Of a stretch of 64,000 nt of DNA, positions 1 through 9,853 are shown in pieces (within the stretch, counting starts at the first letter, position 1; the number at the start of each line of letters is the position of its first letter). The translations under genes were made by a program, and so were the position numbers. The notes under the pieces were generated by a model. That model was not told where the DNA came from and did not search any database. It was given only the letters and a program-made list of their open reading frames with translations. Source of the stretch: Synechococcus sp. AG-673-F03 (GTDB lineage: Bacteria > Cyanobacteriota > Cyanobacteriia > PCC-6307 > Cyanobiaceae); the NCBI GenBank assembly GCA_003211205.1, contig QCTJ01000001.1, forward strand, positions 1 to 64,000. The letters run 5' to 3'.

Positions 1-4
1 CGAT

Positions 5-985
5 TCAGGTTGCCAAAATGTCTCCAGTAACCCAGTACCGAACCCGTGATGGATGCGAGGCGATGTAGTCGTCCACTGCAGCCTCAGCAGTCTGGTCATT
101 GGCCTGCAACAGCAAATCCGACATCTCCTGATCGGGCAGATGAAAGCGAGTCAGGAAGCCGGCCACATCTTGCATGTCCAAATCCAGCTGAGGACGACCG
201 AGCGCGTGAATCCACTCAATCCCACCAAACAGCCGTTGTGGATCCTGAAGGAAACGCAACCCATAACGGGCGAACATCCAATGCGGTGTCCAGCTGGTGA
301 CCAGCACCCACCGTTGCTGGCGGATGGCCTGATCAAGCACCGCCGTCATTGCAGCACTGCTTGACGCCACAAGCTCCAGATCGTTGAGGCGATAGCTCTT
401 GAGTGCTTCCACCGAGGCCTGATTCAAACCCGAGCCAGGATCAATCCCCTGCACGCGGTTGTCGAACCGTGACGCCAGGGAAGGATCACGTAAATCAGGA
501 ATCGCAGAGAGCTCCGAAGCAGGCACGTAATCCGGCACCACCCAGCCCAGGCGGCCTGAATACATCGAGCCGAAGTCGACCACCCGATCGCGCACCCGCC
601 GGTAATAGTCACGGTGCGTCAACGGCAACCATGCCATCAGCATCAGATCCAGATCACCGCGAGCGATGGAGGCGTACTGAATGCCGATGTCGGCCAGAAC
701 ACGCTCAACGTTCACGTCGTAAGCCTGTTGGATCACCCTCTGAGCAATGAGGCTCACCACCTCAGCGTCAGCCCAGGGTGACCAACCAAGGCGCAGTGTT
801 GGTCTTGCAGATGCGGAACTGGGCAGCGAACTGCGGGAGCCCTCCACACCTCCCTGACCATCAGGGGCTGAAGAGCTCACCGAGGCGGATGGTGCACTGA
901 GCCTGACCAGGCTGGCTGCGGAAATCCCCGCAACCCCCAGGCCTCCGAGCAGAAAAGCCCGTCGCCTGATCCGTCGACCGCTCAT
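5..985 (-). CDS. proX: Glycine betaine/proline ABC transporter, substrate-binding protein
   Basis: This 326-residue protein is the periplasmic solute receptor of an osmoprotectant importer (OpuAC/ProX fold). The N-terminus has consecutive arginines followed by AFLLGG and a short hydrophobic stretch, which suggests a Tat-type signal; there is no lipobox cysteine. The body has the family pattern around GWSPWADAEV and a conserved GIDPGSGL stretch. The ATG at 985 is preferred over a TTG at 997 because a GGAGG motif lies just upstream of it. This ATG overlaps the permease stop by 4 nt (ATGA), so the two are probably translationally coupled. Exact ligand specificity is inferred from the neighbouring betaine synthesis genes. 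Confidence 0.88.
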   Translation of the reverse strand: MSGRRIRRRAFLLGGLGVAGISAASLVRLSAPSASVSSSAPDGQGGVEGSRSSLPSSASARPTLRLGWSPWADAEVVSLIAQRVIQQAYDVNVERVLADIGIQYASIARGDLDLMLMAWLPLTHRDYYRRVRDRVVDFGSMYSGRLGWVVPDYVPASELSAIPDLRDPSLASRFDNRVQGIDPGSGLNQASVEALKSYRLNDLELVASSSAAMTAVLDQAIRQQRWVLVTSWTPHWMFARYGLRFLQDPQRLFGGIEWIHALGRPQLDLDMQDVAGFLTRFHLPDQEMSDLLLQANDQTAEAAVDDYIASHPSRVRYWVTGDILAT

Positions 986-1881
986 GACGACCTCCAAAGA
1001 GACTTCCAGGCGCGCAGGCGCTCTTGAAGTGATGATCCAGGCTGACCAGCAAAGCTCTGACTAAGACGGTCAAGAATCACCGCCAAAATCACCACGGCGA
1101 TCCCCCCTTCAAACCCCATTCCCACATCAAGCTGCTGAATCCCACGCAACACCACATCACCGAGACCGCCACCTCCGATCATCGAAGCGATCACGACCAT
1201 CGAAAGTGACAGCATGATCGTCTGATTGACCCCGGTCATCACGGTGGGAATGGCACTGGGCATCTGCACCTTCCAGAGCAATTGGCGATCGCTGCAGCCG
1301 AAGGAGCAACCGGCTTCGATGAGGTCATCCGGAACCTGAACGATTCCCAGATGCGTGAGCCGGACCACCGGCGGCATGGCGAAGATCAGAGTGGCCAGAA
1401 TCGAAGGAACTGCACCCGTGCTGAACAACATCACTGCTGGAATCAGATAAACAAAAGCAGGCATCGTCTGCATCAGATCCAAACAGGGACGCACCAGCCT
1501 CCAGACCAGTCGTGAACGTGCTGAGAGAATGCCCAGCGGAAGGCCGATCAACAGGGCCAGGCCGGAGGCTGTGAGCACCAGCGAAAGGGTTGCGATCATC
1601 TCGCTCCAAAGCGCCATGGCGAGCACGAGATTGAAGCCAAGCAGAACGAACAGCGCGAACCCACCATTCACTCGCCAGAACCCCAGCACCGCGGTAATCA
1701 GAGCGAACAACCAGGCCGGTGGCCACTCCAACACCATTTCAGTAACAGAGACCAGGGCCAACACCGACACCTTGATCAGATCAAACAATCCCTGGGCATT
1801 GGCCAACAACCACTCAACAGAAAGATCGATCGCCTGACCAAGCCAACCGGCTTGATGAGCAGCAGCAAGGCTCAGCGTCAA
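982..1881 (-). CDS. proW: Glycine betaine/proline ABC transporter, permease
   Basis: This 299-residue inner-membrane protein has a binding-protein-dependent permease domain. It has about seven hydrophobic segments and an EAA-type loop (EAGCSFGCSDRQLLWKVQMP, around residues 195-215) that docks on the ATPase. It sits between the ATPase gene and the solute receptor gene with 4-nt overlaps at both ends, the arrangement of a three-gene operon read leftward. Function as the betaine channel follows from the family and the neighbours. It is a stand-alone permease, not fused to a receptor domain as in some OpuBC-type proteins. Confidence 0.9.
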   Translation of the reverse strand: MTLSLAAAHQAGWLGQAIDLSVEWLLANAQGLFDLIKVSVLALVSVTEMVLEWPPAWLFALITAVLGFWRVNGGFALFVLLGFNLVLAMALWSEMIATLSLVLTASGLALLIGLPLGILSARSRLVWRLVRPCLDLMQTMPAFVYLIPAVMLFSTGAVPSILATLIFAMPPVVRLTHLGIVQVPDDLIEAGCSFGCSDRQLLWKVQMPSAIPTVMTGVNQTIMLSLSMVVIASMIGGGGLGDVVLRGIQQLDVGMGFEGGIAVVILAVILDRLSQSFAGQPGSSLQERLRAWKSLWRSS

Positions 1882-3083
1882 TCGCCTGCCTCCATTGCGA
1901 GCAGCAACTGACGCGTGCTGATCACGCCCAGCAGCCGTTTGTCGTCATCCAGCACGGGCACTGGCTCAGCACTGGTTGCCACCACATCAATGGCAGCCTT
2001 CACCGATGTGCCTGTCGACAACGTCTTGATGGCAGCCATGTCGACCCAGCCGAGACCAGGTCGAATTAGACCGCGGAAATACTGCAGACGATCCGTCACA
2101 TACATCGTGACTCCCCCCTCATCAGGCAGAGGTTCGCCCACATCGCAAATACTCAGATGAGGAGGAGGCTGCACAATCGCTTCCACTGTCAGAACGGACG
2201 CCACATCAACGTCGCGGAAAAAGCGTTTGACCTCATCATTGGCTGGATGCTGCAGCAACCGCTGAGCGGTATTGCACTGCAGTAGCCGCCCGGCCTGCAT
2301 CAAGGCGATCCGGTCACCGATCCTGATCGCCTCATCAAGATCATGGGAAATGAACACCACCGTGCGACGGTGCTCTGCCTGCAGGTCCAGCAACAGATCC
2401 TGCATGTCCTTACGGATCAAGGGGTCCAAGGCAGAGAAGGCCTCATCCATCAGCAAAATCGGCGGATCAAGGGCCAGTGCCCTTGCCAAACCGACCCTTT
2501 GCTGCATACCGCCGGACAGCTCACGTGGTCTTTTGCGGGCCTCTGCGGCCAGCCCTACTCGCTCAAGAGCCTGCATGGCGCGATCAGTCCTCGCCTTGGG
2601 AGCCATGCCCGCAACCTCAAGACCAAAAGCAGCATTTTCAAGCACGTTGCGATGGGGGAAGAGCGCGAACGACTGAAACACCATCGCCATCTGATGACGA
2701 CGCAGCTCCGCGAGCTGATGTGCCGTCATCGAGTTCAGCGAACATCCCTTGACAGTCACCTCCCCCTCGCAGGGAGAGATCAAACCATTCAGCATCCTCA
2801 GCAAAGTGGATTTACCTGAACCGGAAAGACCCATCACCACAAAGATCTCGCCGGCGCGAACCTCCAACGAAACATCCTGGACAGCAGCCCTCACGCCACG
2901 ACTGGCATGAAGCTCCTCAGGATCCGCACCTGAGCGCAGCTGCTCAATCAACTCTGCTGAGGATCTGCCAAACAGCTTCCAGACCGACTTGATGGAGATC
3001 TCTGACTGCACTTCAGAGCCTCCGCCCAAGCCTGAGCTGCTTATAGCAGTGGCCTGACCTGCTGAGCAGCGGTCAGTCACCAT
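1878..3083 (-). CDS. proV: Glycine betaine/proline ABC transporter, ATP-binding protein
   Basis: This 401-residue ATPase energises the importer. It shows Walker A GLSGSGKST, the signature LSGGMQQRVGLARALAL and Walker B ILLMDEAFSALDP. A C-terminal region of about 110 residues has CBS-like sequence, ending near VISTRQLLLAME. In OpuA-type systems CBS domains sense ionic strength. The first 25 residues are poorly conserved-looking, so the start at 3083 is uncertain. It is first in the operon and divergent from the betaine synthesis genes, with 172 nt between the chosen starts that must hold both promoters. Confidence 0.9.
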   Translation of the reverse strand: MVTDRCSAGQATAISSSGLGGGSEVQSEISIKSVWKLFGRSSAELIEQLRSGADPEELHASRGVRAAVQDVSLEVRAGEIFVVMGLSGSGKSTLLRMLNGLISPCEGEVTVKGCSLNSMTAHQLAELRRHQMAMVFQSFALFPHRNVLENAAFGLEVAGMAPKARTDRAMQALERVGLAAEARKRPRELSGGMQQRVGLARALALDPPILLMDEAFSALDPLIRKDMQDLLLDLQAEHRRTVVFISHDLDEAIRIGDRIALMQAGRLLQCNTAQRLLQHPANDEVKRFFRDVDVASVLTVEAIVQPPPHLSICDVGEPLPDEGGVTMYVTDRLQYFRGLIRPGLGWVDMAAIKTLSTGTSVKAAIDVVATSAEPVPVLDDDKRLLGVISTRQLLLAMEAGD

Positions 3084-3113
3084 CCGTTTTCCACAAAGCC
3101 TTCATCTGCGTAG

Positions 3114-3142
3114 CTGACAGCTTCAAACGCCGTGATTAGGTT
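3114..3142 (+). promoter_or_regulatory. Candidate sigma-70-type promoter for betaine synthesis genes
   Basis: CTGACA at 3114-3119, a 17-nt spacer and TAGGTT at 3137-3142 form a plausible -35/-10 pair in the proV to GSMT intergenic region, pointing toward the methyltransferase genes. The match to consensus is only moderate and no transcript data are available, so this is tentative. Confidence 0.3.
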
Positions 3143-3255
3143 GCGAATTGAGCCCGTTCGCAACGTCGATACAGCTCAGAGGGTCGGTAACGAGCTGCCA
3201 GACAGCGCCGCTGCTGTCCTTCGCACCGCCCCGCGCAGTAGAGGAGCCGACCGGC

Positions 3256-4098
3256 ATGACCACACTCAGAAGCCAGCCTTCAGCGGAATCCGGTGATGCG
3301 CAACGCTTCGGACAGCGACCCGAACGTGTCCGGGAAACAGATCATTATCAGCAGGAATACATTGAACAGTTCGCAGACCGCTGGGATCGCCTGATTGATT
3401 GGGATGCCCGGGAAGAAGCTGAAGGCAACTTCTTTGTGCGCTTACTGCACGAGCACGGCGCCCGCTCGGTCCTGGATGTAGCGACAGGCACGGGCTTCCA
3501 TTCCGTCCGTCTTCTACGCGAGGGCTTCGATGTGGTGAGCGTGGATGGCAGCCCCAACATGCTTGCCCGTGCCTTCAAAAACGCACGGGAACGCGATCTG
3601 CTGATGCGCACGGTTCATGCGGACTGGCGCTTCCTCAACCGCGACATTCACGGCGAGTACGACGCCGTGATCTGCCTGGGCAACTCATTCACCCACCTAT
3701 TCCGCGAGCGGGATCGTCGCAAGGCCTTGGCCGAGTACTACGCGGTGCTCAAGCACAACGGCATTCTGATTCTTGATCACCGCAACTATGACCGCCTGCT
3801 GGAGGGAACCTCCACAAGCGGCAAGAGCAATGTCTACTGCGGTAAAGACGTCGAAGTGGGACCGGAACACGTCGACGATGGACTGGCCCGTTTCCGTTAT
3901 GCCTTCAGCGATGGCAGCACCTATCACCTGAACATGTTCCCGCTGCGGCACGGCTACGTGCGGCGTCTGATGCGAGAGGTGGGATTCCAGAGGATCACCA
4001 GCTACGGCGACTATCAACGCGGCCACGATGATCCCGACTTCTACGTGCATGTCGCTGAGAAGGAATATCTGTTCGACACCGACATCACAGCGATCTGA
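3256..4098 (+). CDS. gsmT: Glycine/sarcosine N-methyltransferase
   Basis: This SAM-dependent methyltransferase (280 residues) is expected to methylate glycine to sarcosine and dimethylglycine, the first two steps of betaine synthesis from glycine. SAM motif I is visible as VLDVATGTGFHSVRLL, followed by the acidic post-I motif VVSVDGSPNML. The open frame extends to a TTG at 3148, but the ATG at 3256 is preferred: GAGGAG lies 9 nt upstream and the protein then begins just before the conserved region. The next gene encodes the matching second enzyme after only 3 nt. Such two-enzyme pairs are known from halophilic cyanobacteria and marine Synechococcus. Confidence 0.85.
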   Translation: MTTLRSQPSAESGDAQRFGQRPERVRETDHYQQEYIEQFADRWDRLIDWDAREEAEGNFFVRLLHEHGARSVLDVATGTGFHSVRLLREGFDVVSVDGSPNMLARAFKNARERDLLMRTVHADWRFLNRDIHGEYDAVICLGNSFTHLFRERDRRKALAEYYAVLKHNGILILDHRNYDRLLEGTSTSGKSNVYCGKDVEVGPEHVDDGLARFRYAFSDGSTYHLNMFPLRHGYVRRLMREVGFQRITSYGDYQRGHDDPDFYVHVAEKEYLFDTDITAI

Positions 4099-4101
4099 GA
4101 G

Positions 4102-4959
4102 ATGGCGAGCAACTATTCCGAAGCAGCCAGCACCGCGGCCAACTACTACGACAGTGATGATGCCGATCGGTTTTATGCAGGCATTTGGGGCGGCGAGGAC
4201 ATTCACATCGGCCTTTATGAGAGTGCGGAGGAGCCGATCGCAACCGCAAGCCGTCGCACTGTCGACGCGCTGATCGCTTTGATCGGTCAGCCTCTTCCCC
4301 CGAACGAAGCAACCACCCTGAGGGTGGTGGACTTCGGGTCTGGCTACGGGGGAGCAGCCAGGCGACTCTGCAGCAACCCTGGAATCAAGGTGGATGCCAT
4401 CAACATCTCTGCGGTTGAGAACAACCGACATCGGCTGCTCAATCAAGAGGCCGGCCTCTCTGAGCGCATCACCGTTCACGATGCTTCCTTCGAGGCAGTC
4501 CCCCTCCCCGATGGCTGCGCCGATGTGATTTGGAGTCAGGACGCGATTCTCCACTCCGGTGACCGCAGGACGGTGATGCAGGAAGCAGCACGTTTGCTGA
4601 AACCTGGCGGCGTGATGGTGATGACCGACCCCATGGCAGCCGATGGTGTCAATGCTGATTCACTCACGGCGATTCTCGGTCGCATTCACCTTGCGGATCT
4701 CGGATCACCAGAGCGGTATCACCGCTGGGGTACCGAGGCAGGGCTAACGCGGACGGCATGGCATGAGCGCACAGCGATGCTGATCGAGCACTACAACAGG
4801 GTCCGCCTGGAGTTGCGCCGCCGCCGTGAGGAATTGGAAAGCAGCATCACACCGGGGTATCTGGAGCGGATGGACGCCGGACTGGGCCATTGGGTTGATG
4901 GTGGCCAGTCAGGCAAACTCAGCTGGGGCTTGATGCGTTTCAGTAAACCCCTGAACTGA
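4102..4959 (+). CDS. Dimethylglycine N-methyltransferase
   Basis: This 285-residue SAM methyltransferase probably completes betaine synthesis by methylating sarcosine and dimethylglycine. Motif I is VVDFGSGYGGAARRL with INISAVENNRHR after it, and a ubiE-like core continues through WSQDAILHSGDR and LLKPGGVMVMTDPM. It begins 3 nt after the glycine/sarcosine enzyme, and its stop overlaps the next gene start (TGATG). Substrate assignment rests on family resemblance and pairing. The N-terminal DADRFYAGIWGGEDIHIGLY segment is typical of this enzyme group. Confidence 0.85.
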   Translation: MASNYSEAASTAANYYDSDDADRFYAGIWGGEDIHIGLYESAEEPIATASRRTVDALIALIGQPLPPNEATTLRVVDFGSGYGGAARRLCSNPGIKVDAINISAVENNRHRLLNQEAGLSERITVHDASFEAVPLPDGCADVIWSQDAILHSGDRRTVMQEAARLLKPGGVMVMTDPMAADGVNADSLTAILGRIHLADLGSPERYHRWGTEAGLTRTAWHERTAMLIEHYNRVRLELRRRREELESSITPGYLERMDAGLGHWVDGGQSGKLSWGLMRFSKPLN

Positions 4960-5462
4960 TGGAGCCAATCTCAGAGCAGACCCCAGCATCGAGCCACTCG
5001 CCGATGGAGGTCGTGAATCAACTGATTCAGGACTGGAGCCTCGAACCACATCCAGAGGGTGGATGGTTCCGTGAGCTGTATCGCAGCTCATCACGGGTCA
5101 CCCGTGCCGATGGCCAGCAACGGACAGCCATCAGCAGCATCCTCTACCTGCTGGATGCAGGGTCCAGAAGCCGCTGGCATGCAGTCCATCAGGCCGATGA
5201 GGTCTGGACCCATCTCCAGGGAACACCCCTGAGTCTCTGGACTCTTGAACCGGAGGGAGGCCAAGCCGTGCAGCATGTGCTCTCGATGCACAATCCTGTT
5301 CATGTGGTGCCAGCAGGCCACTGGATGGCGGCGCGCTCGGAGGGGCAGTACTCCCTGGTGAGCTGCTGTGTCGGACCGGGTTTCGACTTCAACGACTTCG
5401 AGATGCTTCGGGACAGGCCGGCTTCTGAACAGCCTTCAGGGGCCCTCAGCGAGCTGATCTGA
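4959..5462 (+). CDS. Cupin superfamily protein (DUF985)
   Basis: This small 167-residue protein matches the DUF985/cupin_5 family. The first half carries [17 protein letters not shown] and the core [20 protein letters not shown] with the conserved His/Asp residues around [10 protein letters not shown]. Cupins form beta-barrels that often bind a metal, but no reaction is established for this family. Its ATG overlaps the preceding methyltransferase stop, so it is co-transcribed with the betaine genes. Whether it has a role in osmolyte metabolism is unknown. Confidence 0.8.
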   Translation: MEPISEQTPASSHSPMEVVNQLIQDWSLEPHPEGGWFRELYRSSSRVTRADGQQRTAISSILYLLDAGSRSRWHAVHQADEVWTHLQGTPLSLWTLEPEGGQAVQHVLSMHNPVHVVPAGHWMAARSEGQYSLVSCCVGPGFDFNDFEMLRDRPASEQPSGALSELI

Positions 5463-5496
5463 GCTCTCTTACGCTCAAACGAGAGAAGGCATTCCA

Positions 5497-6585
5497 TTGG
5501 GCAGCAGTTTCGGCACCCTGTTCCGCATCAGCACCTTCGGCGAGTCCCATGGCGGCGGGGTCGGCGTGATCCTGGAGGGTTGCCCGCCACGACTGGAACT
5601 CGACGTGCCAGCGATTCAGGCCGAACTGGACCGGCGTAAGCCAGGCCAGAGCAAAATCACCACACCGCGCAAGGAAGCCGATCAGGTGGAGATCCTGAGT
5701 GGTGTCATAGATGGCATGACACTGGGCACACCGATTGCCATGGTTGTCCGCAACAAAGACCAGCGGCCCCAGGATTACCAGGAGATGGAGGTTGCCTTTC
5801 GACCCTCCCACGCCGATGCCACCTATCAAGCGAAGTACGGCATTCAGGCGCGCAGCGGCGGCGGCAGGGCATCGGCGCGCGAAACGATCGGTCGCGTAGC
5901 TGCTGGTGCCATTGCCAGGCAGTTGCTGAACAAGGTCCATGGCACGGAGGTCGTGGGCTGGGTCCGGCGCATTCATGACCTCGAAGCCACGGTGGACATC
6001 AATGCGGTGAACCGCGAAGCCGTGGAAGCCAACATCGTGCGATGTCCGGATGCTGTGATGGCTGATCGGATGATCGAACGGATTGAGGCGATCGGCCGCG
6101 AGGGCGACTCCTGTGGAGGTCTGATCGAATGCGTTGTACGCAGGCCTCCCGTAGGCCTCGGAATGCCTGTGTTCGACAAGCTGGAAGCGGATCTGGCCAA
6201 GGCGGTGATGTCACTACCTGCAACCAAAGGGTTCGAAATCGGCTCAGGTTTCGCCGGCACACGGCTGAAAGGAAGCGAGCACAACGATGCCTTTCTGCCC
6301 AGCGACGAAGGCCGGCTGCGCACAGCCACCAACAATTCCGGCGGAATTCAGGGAGGCATCAGCAACGGTGAACCGATTGTGATCCGGGTGGCCTTCAAGC
6401 CAACCGCAACGATCCGCAAAGAGCAGCAAACGATCAACGACCGCGGACAGGCCACCACCCTCGCCGCGAAGGGTCGACATGACCCGTGTGTGCTGCCCAG
6501 AGCCGTGCCGATGGTGGAGGCCATGGTAAATCTGGTCCTGGCCGACCACCTGCTTAGACAGCAGGGTCAGTGCAGCCTCTGGTGA
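5497..6585 (+). CDS. aroC: Chorismate synthase
   Basis: This enzyme makes chorismate from EPSP, the last shikimate step before aromatic amino acids, folate and quinones, using reduced FMN. The 362-residue sequence has the diagnostic N-terminal [18 protein letters not shown] and the basic motif [21 protein letters not shown]. The start is a TTG at 5497 preceded by a GA-rich GAGAGAAGG. No ATG or GTG fits the conserved N-terminus. It lies 34 nt after the cupin gene and converges on the H1-like gene with a 16-nt gap. Confidence 0.96.
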   Translation: MGSSFGTLFRISTFGESHGGGVGVILEGCPPRLELDVPAIQAELDRRKPGQSKITTPRKEADQVEILSGVIDGMTLGTPIAMVVRNKDQRPQDYQEMEVAFRPSHADATYQAKYGIQARSGGGRASARETIGRVAAGAIARQLLNKVHGTEVVGWVRRIHDLEATVDINAVNREAVEANIVRCPDAVMADRMIERIEAIGREGDSCGGLIECVVRRPPVGLGMPVFDKLEADLAKAVMSLPATKGFEIGSGFAGTRLKGSEHNDAFLPSDEGRLRTATNNSGGIQGGISNGEPIVIRVAFKPTATIRKEQQTINDRGQATTLAAKGRHDPCVLPRAVPMVEAMVNLVLADHLLRQQGQCSLW

Positions 6586-6601
6586 GGCTGCACTTGGAGA
6601 T

Positions 6602-7273
6602 TCAGCTGCGAGCCGGAGACGGAATGCCGCTGCCGCTCCCCAGCTGAGCTGCGGCCTTGGCCATGCGTCCGGCCACCGACCCGGATGCCGATGCCTTAGT
6701 GGCCTTGCGGGCACGACGAGCCGAACGTGGCTTACTTGCAGTGCTCACTGTTGTCGACGTTGTCGTCGTCTTTTTGGCGGCTCTCGTCGCGGTCGGCTTG
6801 CGTGAAGCGGATTTCTTCACAGAAGTCTTGGCGACTGCAGCTTTCGCTGCTGGAGCCTTAGCCGTGGAAGCCTTCACGGCAGCACGCTTTTTGGCAGCGG
6901 GCTTTTTGGCAGCAGGTTTCTTGGCCGCAGTCTTATTAGCGGCAGGCTTTTTGGCAGTCGACTGACGTGCAGGCTTACCGGTGGACTGGCGGTTGCGATG
7001 GCTCAACACCATCACCCACTCCTCATCGCTGAGTGAAGAGGGTTTGCTGCCATGGGCATTGGCCAGCTTGGCGGCCTTTTCAATGTCCTGAATGAGATTG
7101 ACCCAGGAGGTTGAGAAACGCTTGTCGGACTGCGAGCGAGCCCCGCTTTCGACCAGGGTCTCCACGACGCCGGAGGCGGTGACCTTCTTGCGACGTCGAT
7201 TGAAAATTTCCTTCTGCAACTGAGCGATCAAAGCATCAGCTTTGTCACTCAACTTGATGGATAGCTGAGACAT
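6602..7273 (-). CDS. Ribbon-helix-helix-like protein with histone H1-like basic tail
   Basis: This 223-residue protein has two clear parts. Residues 1 to about 95 begin LSIKLSDKADALIAQL, then a basic turn and KVTASGVVETLVESG, a strand-helix-helix pattern like ribbon-helix-helix DNA-binding domains. From about residue 96 the sequence is almost only K, A, P, T, S and R with repeated AAKKPAAKKPAAKK blocks, as in bacterial H1-like proteins. I infer a nucleoid or DNA-binding role. No enzyme motif is visible. It is convergent to aroC and separate from the aldolase gene upstream (52 nt). Confidence 0.7.
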   Translation of the reverse strand: MSQLSIKLSDKADALIAQLQKEIFNRRRKKVTASGVVETLVESGARSQSDKRFSTSWVNLIQDIEKAAKLANAHGSKPSSLSDEEWVMVLSHRNRQSTGKPARQSTAKKPAANKTAAKKPAAKKPAAKKRAAVKASTAKAPAAKAAVAKTSVKKSASRKPTATRAAKKTTTTSTTVSTASKPRSARRARKATKASASGSVAGRMAKAAAQLGSGSGIPSPARS

Positions 7274-7325
7274 CGTTCCTGAAACATCTCTCTTATCTGT
7301 AGCAGATGGGTCTCATCGCTACCAC

Positions 7326-7979
7326 TCATGCGCCAATCCAGGCAGCAAGGGAGGGATCAAAATCCTTGTTTTCGAACACAGTTCGACCAAGCGCGATGGC
7401 GTCATATCCAGCGTCGAGCCAGGAGTAGAGGTCACCGGCACGCAAGCCTCCAGCGGCAATCATGAAAGGGAGATTCCCCATCGGCGCAGCGATCTGACGA
7501 TAAAAGCTGCGCCCAAGAACGCTTGCCGGAAACAACTTCACCAAACGGCAACCCAGATCACAGGCTTGCCTGATCTCTGAGGGAGACATCACACCGGGGA
7601 CCAACAAAAAATCAAGCTGCTTCGCTCTTTGCTGTAACTCCCGATCCAACAGCGGCGACATGGCGTAGCTGAATCCAAGCTCAGCCACCTGCTGCAGAGC
7701 CGATTGCTGCGTGATCGATGCTGCTCCAAGGGACAGAAAGGGGTGACGAGACCTCGCTGCGATCACAAGATCAGGCCAGCGGGGATGATCAATCCATGCG
7801 ATCTCTACATGCTGAACACCCGCCTCCACCAGCTGATCGAGCTGACGGCAGAGACGGGTGGTGAAAAAAACTCCCTCCAGATCAATGGGTTCTGGACGCA
7901 AAACAACCAGAAGGGGTTGGATCCGCAACGAGCGAATCAACCCCAGATCAGTTTCAGACGTATTCGGCAATACGGACAT
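7326..7979 (-). CDS. eda: KDPG/KHG aldolase family protein
   Basis: This 217-residue class I aldolase probably cleaves 2-keto-3-deoxy-6-phosphogluconate to pyruvate and glyceraldehyde 3-phosphate, the last Entner-Doudoroff step. The Schiff-base lysine is in CRLVKLFPASVLG, and the conserved glutamate is in VEIAW. The C-terminal phosphate-binding AAGGLRAGDLYSWLDAG is present. It overlaps the 3' end of ftsH by 26 nt, so translation is probably coupled to the protease gene. A 2-keto-4-hydroxyglutarate aldolase activity is also possible in this family. Confidence 0.82.
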   Translation of the reverse strand: MSVLPNTSETDLGLIRSLRIQPLLVVLRPEPIDLEGVFFTTRLCRQLDQLVEAGVQHVEIAWIDHPRWPDLVIAARSRHPFLSLGAASITQQSALQQVAELGFSYAMSPLLDRELQQRAKQLDFLLVPGVMSPSEIRQACDLGCRLVKLFPASVLGRSFYRQIAAPMGNLPFMIAAGGLRAGDLYSWLDAGYDAIALGRTVFENKDFDPSLAAWIGA

Positions 7980-9807
7980 CGCTGCGGATCAGCAGTTCCT
8001 GGAACTCTTCTGCATCCACAGTTTCCTGGTCCACAAGCATGTCTGCGAGCTCTTCGAGCACAGCGCGATTGTCGACAAGAACCTTGGTTGCACGCCTATA
8101 GGCCAGAGCAACAAGATCAGAAACTTCCTCGTCGATGGTTGCCGCAGTGTCTTCCGAGAAGTCACGCTCAGCCGCGATATCACGTCCGAGGAACATGCCT
8201 CCCTGAGAACGACCAAGAGCCACCGGACCCAGCTTGTCGCTCATCCCGAAGCGGGTAATCATCTGTCTTGCAGTTGAAGCAACCTGCTGGAGGTCATTGG
8301 AAGCACCTGTGGTGACCTCGTCTTCTCCGTAGACGATCTCTTCGGCAACACGACCACCGAGCGCAACGGCCATCTGGTTCTGCAGGTAGGTACGTGAATA
8401 AAGGCCCGACTCCATCCGTTCCTCACTAGGAGTGAAGAAGGTCAGACCACCGGCATTTCCACGCGGAATGATCGAGATCTTCTGAACCGGGTCGTAATCA
8501 GGCATGAGGGCACCAACCAGAGCATGACCAGCCTCGTGATAGGCAACGAGACGCTTACGGCGATCACTCATCACGCTGTCTTTTTTCTCAGGACCAGCCA
8601 TTACCCGCTCGATAGCGTCACTGATCTCGTCATTACTGACTTCGCTCAAATCACGCCTGGCAGCAAGAATTGCTGCTTCGTTCAGCAGGTTGGCCAGGTC
8701 GGCGCCCGTGTAGCCAGGAGTTCTGCGGGCTACCTTATCGAGGTCGACATCTTTGGACAGCGTCTTGCCACGGGCATGAACCCCAAGGATTTGTAGACGA
8801 CCTGCGTAGTCGGGTCGATCCACCGTGACCTGACGGTCAAAACGTCCAGGACGCATCAGAGCTGAGTCGAGGACATCCGGACGGTTGGTGGCCGCAACAA
8901 TGATGATTCCGGTATTGCCCTCGAAACCATCCATTTCGGTGAGCAACTGATTCAGTGTCTGTTCACGCTCGTCATTGCCACCACCCATGCCAGCTCCACG
9001 CTGACGGCCGACCGCATCAATTTCGTCGATGAAGATGATGCAGGGTGCATTCTTCTTCGCCTGTTCAAAAAGATCGCGGACACGGCTCGCACCAACGCCA
9101 ACAAACATCTCGACAAACTCCGAACCGGAGATCGAGAAGAAAGGAACGCTGGCTTCACCAGCCACAGCTTTGGCCAAAAGAGTCTTACCGGTACCTGGAG
9201 GGCCCACCAGCAGAACACCTTTAGGGATCGTGGCTCCTACAGCAGTGAAGCGATCAGGGTTCTTAAGGAAGTCAACGACTTCTGTGAGTTCGAGCTTGGC
9301 TCCTTCAACACCCGCAACGTCGCCAAAAGTGGTTTGCGTGGATGGCTCCATTTGTACGCGAGCCTTGCTTTTGCCAAAGTTCATTGCCTGGTTACCACCG
9401 CCGCCGCCGGACTGCGCACGACGGAAGAGGAAAAACAAACCACCCAGCAGCAACAAGGGGAAGATCAGGCTTGAAGCGGCCTGCTGCCAAGCCCCGGGCT
9501 GGCGGGAGGGCTGAACCGCGATATCAACGTTGTGATCGGTGAGCAGCTTGAGGAGGTCCTTGTCGGGCGCGAGATTCACCTCAGCGCGCCGACCATCAGT
9601 CTCGACAATCTGAGCAGTACCACGATCCGGGGAAAGGAGCACTCGGCTGATCTGATCTTCCTGGACCCTCTCCACAAAATCGCTGTAGCGAAGTGAGCGT
9701 GCCTCGGGTTGAGGGTTGCCGGCACCACCAAAGAAAGCCGGTGCGATTACAACGATCGCGAGCACGAGAAGGGCACCAAGGCCAATGTTTCGCCAACGTT
9801 TGTTCAA
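7954..9807 (-). CDS. ftsH3: ATP-dependent zinc metalloprotease FtsH (FtsH3 type)
   Basis: This 617-residue membrane protease degrades damaged membrane proteins in hexamers; cyanobacterial FtsH complexes turn over PSII D1 protein. Two transmembrane segments (about residues 10-25 and 110-130) flank a lumenal domain. The AAA module has [26 protein letters not shown] and the SRH near [20 protein letters not shown]. The zinc site is HEAGH at about residue 425. The N-terminus [14 protein letters not shown] is close to cyanobacterial FtsH3, which pairs with FtsH1 or FtsH2; the paralogue name is from memory of the family. Confidence 0.93.
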   Translation of the reverse strand: MNKRWRNIGLGALLVLAIVVIAPAFFGGAGNPQPEARSLRYSDFVERVQEDQISRVLLSPDRGTAQIVETDGRRAEVNLAPDKDLLKLLTDHNVDIAVQPSRQPGAWQQAASSLIFPLLLLGGLFFLFRRAQSGGGGGNQAMNFGKSKARVQMEPSTQTTFGDVAGVEGAKLELTEVVDFLKNPDRFTAVGATIPKGVLLVGPPGTGKTLLAKAVAGEASVPFFSISGSEFVEMFVGVGASRVRDLFEQAKKNAPCIIFIDEIDAVGRQRGAGMGGGNDEREQTLNQLLTEMDGFEGNTGIIIVAATNRPDVLDSALMRPGRFDRQVTVDRPDYAGRLQILGVHARGKTLSKDVDLDKVARRTPGYTGADLANLLNEAAILAARRDLSEVSNDEISDAIERVMAGPEKKDSVMSDRRKRLVAYHEAGHALVGALMPDYDPVQKISIIPRGNAGGLTFFTPSEERMESGLYSRTYLQNQMAVALGGRVAEEIVYGEDEVTTGASNDLQQVASTARQMITRFGMSDKLGPVALGRSQGGMFLGRDIAAERDFSEDTAATIDEEVSDLVALAYRRATKVLVDNRAVLEELADMLVDQETVDAEEFQELLIRSDVRIAEYV

Positions 9808-9853
9808 GGGTCTTCCGCCTCTGATGAAGGAATGTTAATAGGTAGTTGAGAGT

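Noticed and set aside
3697-4554. A 285-codon open frame on the minus strand
   Set aside because: It lies antisense to two clear methyltransferase genes, and its product has no recognisable motif.
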